11,655 bases of DNA from Sphingomonadaceae bacterium (GTDB lineage: Bacteria; Pseudomonadota; Alphaproteobacteria; Sphingomonadales; Sphingomonadaceae): positions 1 to 11,655 of the forward strand of contig CANEVG010000077.1 in the NCBI GenBank assembly GCA_947442095.1. The letters are read 5' to 3'. Both the position numbers and the translations under genes were made by a program. The notes under the pieces were generated by a model that saw only the letters and a list, made by a program, of their open reading frames with translations, searched no databases and was not told where the DNA came from. Positions within the stretch are counted from its first letter, which is position 1; every line of letters begins with the position of its first letter. Shown here in pieces: positions 6,721 through 11,655 of this stretch.

Positions 6721-8940
6721 TTAGGTTCGTGGCATTCCGCCGCGCCTCAATGCCAGCTTGGGCACTTTACGGCCTTTGGTCAGTGCCGCACCGCGCCCGG
6801 AAAGCGAAGGGTTGGTCATGAAATAGCGGTGGACGTTGAACGGATGCTTGCCCGGATCGGCCCGGTGATAAGTGCCGTCGCTTTCCAGAATCCAGCTCTG
6901 TTCGGTGTCGATCAGGTTGGCGAGCATCACCTGATCGAGCACCTGGTCATGCACCGTTGGATTGCGAATCGGCACCAGCACTTCGACCCGCCGGTCAAGG
7001 TTGCGCGTCATCCCGTCGGCTGAGGAAATGAACACGCGCGCACGCCTGTTGGGAAGCGGCGCGCCATTGCCGAAGGCCCAGATGCGGCTGTGTTCCAGAA
7101 ACCGCCCGATTATGGATTTGACCTTGATGCGCTCGGAAAGGCCCGGCACCCCGGGGCGAAGGCAGCAGATGCCGCGCACGATAAGGTTGATATTGACCCC
7201 GGCTGCGCTGGCGGCATAGAGCCGGTTGATCAACTGGCTGTCGGTGAGCGAGTTGAGCTTGGCCCAGATCGCAGCAGATTTGCCCGCCTCGGCCAGCGTG
7301 ATCTCGCGGTCAATGCATTCATAAAGCTTGCGGCGCACCCCGATGGGGGCAATCGCCAGCATTTCTGTGACCTTGGGCTCGATATAGCCGGTGATAAAAT
7401 TGAACAGCAGGCCAGCATCGCGCCCGAACTTGGGATCGGCGGTGAAGAAGCTGAGATCGGTGTAGATCCGCGCGGTGAAGGGGTGATAGTTGCCCGTGCC
7501 GAAGTGGCAATAGGTGCGGTAGGCATCGCCCTCGCGCCGCACGACCATCGAGACCTTGGCGTGGGTTTTCCAGTCGACAAACCCGTAGATCACCTGCACC
7601 CCGGCACGCTCGAGCTGGCTGGCCCAGTGCAGGTTCTGCTCCTCGTCGAACCGGGCTTTCAGCTCCACCACCGCCGTCACCGATTTGCCTGCCTCGGCTG
7701 CGGCAATCAGCGCGGCAATGACGGCGGATTGCTTCCCCGCACGGTAGAGCGTCTGCTTGATCGCCACGACATCGGGGTCTGATGCGGCCTGGCGCAGGAA
7801 ATCCACCACCACGTCGAAGCTTTCGAACGGGTGCTGGATCACCAGATCCTTGGCGCGGATCGCGGCGAAGCAATCGCCATCATGTTCCAGCACGCGTTCG
7901 GGGTAGCGCGGGTTGTAGGGTTCGAACTTCAGTTCGGGCCGGTCGGTGTCCACGATGGCCGAAAGACCGTTCATCGCCAGAAGCCCGCCTGCCTTGATCA
8001 CCAGCGCATGATCGAGCCGCAGCTTGTCGCGCAGCAATTCCTCGGCGTTAACATCAAAATTATCCTGGAGCTGCAGTAGGATAACTTTTCCGCGCCGCCG
8101 CCGCTGGATGGCGGTGCGGAAATACCGGATGAGGTCCTCAGCGTCTTCCTCCACTTCGATATCGCTGTCACGCAGCACGCGGAAGGTGCCGTGGCCCTGG
8201 ATGCGAAAGCCTGGAAACAGCTTCATTGCATTGCGCAGAATCAGCTCCTCGATGCTGATCCAGCTCACCTTCGTGCCGGGCAAACGCACGAAGCGAGGCA
8301 GTGCGGGGGGGACCAGGATCATTTCGTTGACTGGTTCGCCATCGGCCACGCGCACCAGTGTGAAAAGAATGCCGGTGCCCTGATTGTTGATGAACGGAAA
8401 GGGGTGTGCCGGGTCGATCGCCTGCGGGGTGAGCGCGGGGAACACGTGCTCCTGAAAATAGTGCGCCAGCCAGTCGGCCTGCGCCTTCTCGAGTTTGCGA
8501 TTGCCCAAGATGTGAATGCCAGCCTCGTCCAGCAGCCCTGTGAGATCGGCAAGGATCGCCTGCTGCGCACGGACAAGCTCCTCCACCCCGACATAAGCTG
8601 CTGCAAGCTGCTGGGCCGGGGTCAGTCCGTCGATCGAGACTTCATCCACACGCTGGCGGATCTGCGCGGCCAGGCCCGCGACGCGCACCATCATGAACTC
8701 GTCAAGATTGCTGCCCGAAATCGACAGGAAGCGCAGCCGTTCCAGCACCGGATAGTTCGGGTTCTGCGCCTCGGCCAGCACGCGGCGGTTGAATGCGAGC
8801 CAGCTTAGTTCGCGATTGAAGAAGCGATAGGCCGGGATGGGCGGGCTTTGCGCGGCAACCGTGTCATCGGGGCCGAGGGCATTTTCCTGCGCAGTGATGC
8901 TATTGCCCAACTTTCCTGCCTGCGGCTGCTGATCAACCAT
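6721..8940 (-). CDS. ppk: Polyphosphate kinase 1
   Basis: PPK1 reversibly transfers the gamma-phosphate of ATP to inorganic polyphosphate through a phosphohistidine. In the 739-residue form all landmarks are present: FFNRELSWLAFN near the N-terminus, SGSNLDEFMMVRVAGL after it, then the catalytic WKTHAK motif with His460. 19 residues on comes His479 in YCHFGTGNYH, and FLEHSRIWAFGN carries His617. These correspond to the histidines shown to be essential in Escherichia coli PPK. RRARVFISSADGMTRNLDRRVEV is present in full near the C-terminus. The ATG at 8940 is preferred because GGAGG stands 9 nt before it; a GTG at 8985 would add 15 arginine-rich residues. The last 20 residues are basic. The gene is followed closely by ppx, and a 210-nt spacer separates it from the AIM24-family gene upstream. 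Confidence 0.97.
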   Translation of the reverse strand: MVDQQPQAGKLGNSITAQENALGPDDTVAAQSPPIPAYRFFNRELSWLAFNRRVLAEAQNPNYPVLERLRFLSISGSNLDEFMMVRVAGLAAQIRQRVDEVSIDGLTPAQQLAAAYVGVEELVRAQQAILADLTGLLDEAGIHILGNRKLEKAQADWLAHYFQEHVFPALTPQAIDPAHPFPFINNQGTGILFTLVRVADGEPVNEMILVPPALPRFVRLPGTKVSWISIEELILRNAMKLFPGFRIQGHGTFRVLRDSDIEVEEDAEDLIRYFRTAIQRRRRGKVILLQLQDNFDVNAEELLRDKLRLDHALVIKAGGLLAMNGLSAIVDTDRPELKFEPYNPRYPERVLEHDGDCFAAIRAKDLVIQHPFESFDVVVDFLRQAASDPDVVAIKQTLYRAGKQSAVIAALIAAAEAGKSVTAVVELKARFDEEQNLHWASQLERAGVQVIYGFVDWKTHAKVSMVVRREGDAYRTYCHFGTGNYHPFTARIYTDLSFFTADPKFGRDAGLLFNFITGYIEPKVTEMLAIAPIGVRRKLYECIDREITLAEAGKSAAIWAKLNSLTDSQLINRLYAASAAGVNINLIVRGICCLRPGVPGLSERIKVKSIIGRFLEHSRIWAFGNGAPLPNRRARVFISSADGMTRNLDRRVEVLVPIRNPTVHDQVLDQVMLANLIDTEQSWILESDGTYHRADPGKHPFNVHRYFMTNPSLSGRGAALTKGRKVPKLALRRGGMPRT

Positions 8941-9150
8941 GCCCGGTTCCCTCCGTGTGCGGCGCGGCCTTGTCCCCGGCTGCACCGGGCCATGATGGCC
9001 GATTGCTACTGTGAGGTGACATGGTGCTCCGGCTTAGCACGATGCGGGGCAGGGTGCGCAAGAGGCCGGCCGTGCTTTTCCCGGGCTGCGGAGCAGGGGA
9101 GCGCGGCGTTGAATGCGGGCCGGCAGATGCGCACCAGCCCCCACATGTTC

Positions 9151-9987
9151 TCAATGGTTCCCCTGAATGAAATCGCCCAGCACGCCGAGCGCGGAGCCTT
9201 CGCCCCGGTTCTGTCCGCCCGCCGGCATGGCTGCTGCCAGCATCCGGCCTGCAAGCCGTGCGAACGGCAGCGACTGGATCCACACTTTGCCCGGCCCGGT
9301 CAGCCGCGCAAAGAACAGGCCCTCGCCGCCGAACAACACGGTCTTCACGCCGCCCGCGCCAATCAGGTCGAACGTTACAGACGGGGTATAGGCGGCAAGG
9401 CACCCGGTATCGACATGAAGCTCCTCGCCAGGGGCGAGCGTGCGTTCCGTCAGCGTGCCGCCCATCTGCACGAAGACCCAGCCATCGCCTTCCAGCTTCT
9501 GCATGATGAAACCTTCGCCGCCGAACAGACCGGTCATGATCCGGCGCTGGAAGGCAATCCCGATCGAAACCCCGCGCGCCGCGCACAGGAAGCTGTCCTT
9601 CTGGCAGATCAGTGTGCCGCCAAGCTGGTCCAGCTTGATCGGCAGGATCGCGCCGGGGGTGGGCGAGGCAAACGCCACGCGCGCCTTGCCGCTGCCCTGG
9701 TGGGTGAACACGGTGGTGAACAGGCTCTCGCCGGTGATCAAACGCTTGCCCGCACCCAGCAGCTTGCCCATGAAGCCGCCGCCCTGTTCCGCACTTCCAT
9801 CCCCGAACACCGTGGTCATCTGGATCGAGGCGTCCTTCCACACGAAGGCGCCCGCTTCGGCCACGGCACTTTCGCCCGGATCGAGCTCGATCTCGACGAA
9901 CTGGAGCTCCTGCCCCTTGATCTCGAAGTCGATGTCGTCGGCTATGCCGGCGCTGCGGGCGTGGCTCCAGGGGCTGTTCGATGCCAT
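9151..9987 (-). CDS. AIM24 / TIGR00266 family protein
   Basis: This 278-residue protein belongs to the family that includes mitochondrial AIM24; bacterial members have no settled function. The typical opening, FEIKGQELQFVEIELDPGE followed by SAVAEAGAFVW, is at about 21-50. Beta-rich, glycine-rich repeats then form the predicted barrel, including GGGFMGKLLGAGKRLITGES, FGGEGFIMQKLEGDG and FGGEGLFFARLTGPG. The tail (about 257-278) is a short glycine-rich segment, as is common in the family. There is no signal peptide or membrane segment. The ATG has AGAGGA about 8 nt upstream. It precedes ppk on the same strand with a 210-nt gap, so a shared transcript is possible but not shown. Family membership is firm; the role is unknown. 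Confidence 0.88.
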   Translation of the reverse strand: MASNSPWSHARSAGIADDIDFEIKGQELQFVEIELDPGESAVAEAGAFVWKDASIQMTTVFGDGSAEQGGGFMGKLLGAGKRLITGESLFTTVFTHQGSGKARVAFASPTPGAILPIKLDQLGGTLICQKDSFLCAARGVSIGIAFQRRIMTGLFGGEGFIMQKLEGDGWVFVQMGGTLTERTLAPGEELHVDTGCLAAYTPSVTFDLIGAGGVKTVLFGGEGLFFARLTGPGKVWIQSLPFARLAGRMLAAAMPAGGQNRGEGSALGVLGDFIQGNH

Positions 9988-10145
9988 GTGCGGGGTCCTC
10001 TTTTGCAGTGGTGTGGCAAACCAGTGATTTGGTTCGCCCCATCATAACCGATCAGGATTTCGGTGCAGCAGCCTTTTGTGGCTGATTATCCGTTTCATCG
10101 GCTGGATAGATGAGCGCGAAGGCGCCGGCGTCGTCCAGCGGCCGG

Positions 10146-10313
10146 TCAAGATGATAGCTTGGCCTTTATTCTCAGCCAACATCCAGCCGCGACGCCCTTC
10201 AGCCGGTCGGTCCACTTTCCCCAGAGATCATTAAGGCGCAGCGCCGCGGCCCGCCACACCACGCCAAGCCACACCACGCCACGCCGCAGTGCGAAAGCGA
10301 TGAAGCGGGCCAT
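10146..10313 (-). CDS. Possible small gene, probably frameshifted
   Basis: I do not recognise this 55-residue frame. It opens at an ATG with AAGGA about 9 nt upstream, and its first 40 or so codons use G or C at the third position much as neighbouring genes do. The product would be basic and rich in Trp, Arg and Leu, with a GVVWL-GVVWR repeat encoded by a 13-bp direct repeat. The last dozen codons look non-coding (AGA, ATA, CTA, TCA). Past the stop, another minus-strand frame regains good codon use as far as a TGA at 10052-10054. This suggests a longer ancestral gene broken by one base change in length (see findings). It may instead be spurious. Confidence 0.3.
   Translation of the reverse strand: MARFIAFALRRGVVWLGVVWRAAALRLNDLWGKWTDRLKGVAAGCWLRIKAKLSS
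10253..10280. repeat. 13-bp perfect direct repeat, period 15
   Basis: GCCACACCACGCC occurs at 10253-10265 and at 10268-10280, separated by AA. The 15-nt period equals five codons, and in the small minus-strand frame it encodes GVVWL then GVVWR. It is a local tandem duplication inside the possible small gene. Confidence 0.7.
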
Positions 10314-10394
10314 CGGGCGGTTTCCTTGGACCGGCGATAGCCCTGTTTTCCGAGAAGGCTGCCGTGCCGGGCAGCGCTGGGCAGTGATCGACTG

Positions 10395-10498
10395 GATCAA
10401 TCAATCTGGGCAGGATTGATCATTAGCGCAGCGCAGCGACTCGCGCTATTGGAGCACACGCCATAGAGGCTCCAATTCAGCCGGATCATCCCGATCCG
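10395..10498 (+). promoter_or_regulatory. Cluster of inverted repeats in the ahpC leader/promoter region
   Basis: Four perfect inverted repeats follow one another before the ahpC ribosome binding site. The first is GATCAATC at 10395-10402 with GATTGATC at 10414-10421. The second is TAGCGC at 10424-10429 with GCGCTA at 10443-10448. The third is ATTGGAGC at 10448-10455 with GCTCCAAT at 10469-10476. The fourth is CGGATC at 10482-10487 with GATCCG at 10493-10498. They may be operators for a peroxide-responsive regulator or hairpins in the ahpC leader RNA. No convincing OxyR consensus or sigma-70 promoter was found here. The repeats are seen directly; their function is inference. Confidence 0.5.
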
Positions 10499-10517
10499 CC
10501 ATCACAAGGAAGCGCGC

Positions 10518-11081
10518 ATGTCCCTGATCAGCACCCCGATCAAGCCCTTCGCCAACACGGCCTACAAGGAAGGCAAGTTCGTCGACATCACCAATGCCGA
10601 TATCGCCGGCAAGTGGGCGGTGTTCTTTTTCTACCCAGCGGACTTCACCTTTGTGTGCCCGACCGAGCTGGAAGATCTCCAGGACAACTATGCCGAGCTG
10701 CAGGGCATGGGCGTTGAAGTGTTCGGCGTTTCGACCGATACGCACTTCAGCCACAAGGCCTGGGCCGACACCTCGCCCGCCATCGGCAAGATCACCTATT
10801 ACCTCGTGGGTGATCAGAACCATACGCTGACCAACGCGCTCGACAACCTGCGCCCCGGCGTGGGTCTCGCTGATCGCGGCACATTCGTTGTCGATCCGGA
10901 CGGCGTGATCCAGCTGATCGAAATTACGCCCGAGGGCGTGGGCCGCAATGCGGCCGAACTCGTCCGCAAGATCAAGGCCGCCAAGTACTGGCGTGAGCAT
11001 CCCGGCCAGGTCTGCCCGGCCAAGTGGGAAGAGGGCGGCGAGACGCTGGCCCCCTCGATCGATCTCGTCGGCAAGATCTGA
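10518..11081 (+). CDS. ahpC: Alkyl hydroperoxide reductase subunit C (2-Cys peroxiredoxin)
   Basis: AhpC reduces hydrogen peroxide, organic hydroperoxides and peroxynitrite in the cytoplasm and is re-reduced by AhpF. The 187-residue length equals that of the Escherichia coli protein, and the sequence resembles it throughout. The peroxidatic cysteine is Cys47 in ADFTFVCPTE, and the resolving cysteine is Cys166 in HPGQVCPAKW. VSTDTHFSHKAW, the FVVDPDG segment and the C-terminal APSIDLVGKI are also typical. The ATG is preceded by AAGGAAG at a normal distance. ahpF follows 188 nt downstream on the same strand, with a strong hairpin between the two genes. Expression is probably controlled from the inverted-repeat cluster just upstream, although the regulator cannot be named from the sequence. 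Confidence 0.97.
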   Translation: MSLISTPIKPFANTAYKEGKFVDITNADIAGKWAVFFFYPADFTFVCPTELEDLQDNYAELQGMGVEVFGVSTDTHFSHKAWADTSPAIGKITYYLVGDQNHTLTNALDNLRPGVGLADRGTFVVDPDGVIQLIEITPEGVGRNAAELVRKIKAAKYWREHPGQVCPAKWEEGGETLAPSIDLVGKI

Positions 11082-11094
11082 TAATCGCTTATCC

Positions 11095-11127
11095 GTCCGG
11101 AGCCCGGCCTGTTCGCCGGCTCCGGAC
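11095..11127 (+). terminator. Strong hairpin after ahpC, terminator or attenuator
   Basis: GTCCGGAGCC (11095-11104) pairs perfectly with GGCTCCGGAC (11118-11127). After one bulged C, GGC (11106-11108) pairs with GCC (11115-11117), leaving a 6-nt loop. This gives 13 base pairs, nearly all G-C, starting 13 nt after the ahpC stop. There is no U-tract after it, only TTGG. It could terminate part of the transcripts or protect the ahpC mRNA end, letting ahpF be made at a lower level. Confidence 0.6.
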
Positions 11128-11269
11128 TTGGCGGTCGGCGTTCCTCCCCCTACCAGCCGCCGCTTGGCCCCCTTTGTTTCCCTAAACCCGCTTCCCATAT
11201 TCCATCAGCGCGCCGGACCATTTGCGTCGGTGCGAACCCAGCCTCACGTCCCCTTTCAGGAGTCGGCCC

Positions 11270-11655
11270 ATGCCGTTGCTCGATCCCGCGACCACTGCCC
11301 AGCTCAAGGGCTATCTCGGCAATCTGCGCCATCCCATCGAACTGGTCGGCAGCCTCGACAGCAGCGCCAAGGCTGCCGACATGCGCAGCCTCGTCGAGGA
11401 AATTGCCGCGCAGTCGGACAAGGTCTCGGCGCGCTTCGACGGCACCAGTGCGCGCACGCCGAGCTTTGCGATCGGCACCGTGGGCGAAGTACCGCGGGTC
11501 ACCTTTGCAGGTTTGCCACTTGGGCACGAATTCACCTCGCTGATCCTCGCGCTGCTGCATGTTGGCGGCCACCCGCCGAAGGAAGAGGCTGAACTCCTTG
11601 CTACCGTGCCCGGCCTTTCCGGCCCGCTGCATTTCGAGACGTTCTTCTCGCTGAC
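11270..11655 (+). CDS. ahpF: Alkyl hydroperoxide reductase subunit F, N-terminal part (cut by window edge)
   Basis: AhpF is the flavoprotein that uses NAD(P)H to reduce oxidised AhpC. Only the first 128 codons lie in the window, and the frame is open at the right edge. They cover most of the N-terminal tandem thioredoxin-like domain. Segments such as HPIELVGSLDSSAKAADM, FAGLPLGHEFTSLILALL, GGHPPKE and FETFFSL match AhpF closely. The redox CxxC motif, which follows FETFFSL in known AhpF proteins, would begin just past the edge, as would the FAD and NAD domains. The ATG has AGGAG 7 nt upstream. The gene follows ahpC on the same strand, the usual arrangement, with a 188-nt spacer that contains the hairpin and no obvious second promoter. 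Confidence 0.95.
   Translation, partial: MPLLDPATTAQLKGYLGNLRHPIELVGSLDSSAKAADMRSLVEEIAAQSDKVSARFDGTSARTPSFAIGTVGEVPRVTFAGLPLGHEFTSLILALLHVGGHPPKEEAELLATVPGLSGPLHFETFFSL

Noticed and set aside
9024..9040. Inverted repeat GTGCT/AGCAC in the AIM24-ppk spacer
   Set aside because: Arms of only 5 bp with a 7-nt loop and no T-tract are expected by chance.
8848..10047. 399-codon plus-strand frame and a 370-codon minus-strand frame (8933-10045) over the AIM24 gene and both flanks
   Set aside because: The AIM24 frame has the clear family pattern and a good ribosome site; the other two are low-complexity shadows with no domain.
10144..10170. Plus-strand terminator: GGTCAAG pairs with CTTGGCC (one G-U), followed by TTTATT
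   Set aside because: No plus-strand gene lies upstream to be terminated, and the stem is short; it overlaps the possible small minus-strand gene.
10446..10466. OxyR-like CTAT...ATAG pair before ahpC
   Set aside because: The halves are 13 nt apart and the flanking ATAG/CTAT elements at 7-nt spacing are missing, so it does not fit the OxyR consensus.

Overview
The window is a high-G+C bacterial chromosome segment with dense, ordinary housekeeping and stress genes. Protein style, codon use and the AhpCF, PPK1-Ppx and AIM24 relatives suggest an alphaproteobacterium, probably of the Sphingomonadales; this is inference from the sequence alone. I see no insertion sequence, phage gene, tRNA, rRNA or CRISPR array, and no clearly new biological system.

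Left part (1-3055): a plus-strand HD-GYP signalling protein with an altered HD motif runs in from the left edge. Its 3' end overlaps a minus-strand FAD-dependent dehydrogenase of the COG2509 type. Just upstream of that gene, on the same strand, is a stand-alone PilZ protein. An AT-rich divergent spacer (3056-3252) separates PilZ from the next block.

Middle (3253-9987): a plus-strand pair encodes a zeta-class glutathione transferase (maleylacetoacetate isomerase) and an exported M19 dipeptidase. Facing it is a minus-strand block read in the order AIM24-family protein, polyphosphate kinase (ppk), exopolyphosphatase (ppx). Ppk makes polyphosphate and Ppx degrades it. They are 29 nt apart and probably cotranscribed. 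AIM24 lies 210 nt upstream of ppk on the same strand, and its involvement is uncertain. I see no gene in the 8941-9150 spacer.

Right part (9988-11655): a 530-nt spacer (9988-10517) holds a possible small minus-strand gene that looks frameshifted, a 13-bp direct repeat and four inverted repeats just before ahpC. In 9988-10051 I see only the AIM24 ribosome binding site. ahpC and the start of ahpF follow on the plus strand, separated by a strong hairpin. Together they form a hydroperoxide-reducing system: AhpC reduces peroxides and AhpF re-reduces AhpC with NAD(P)H. ahpF runs off the right edge.

The most useful leads are the HD-GYP protein that lost its HD histidine, the inverted-repeat cluster in front of ahpC, and the frameshifted small gene.
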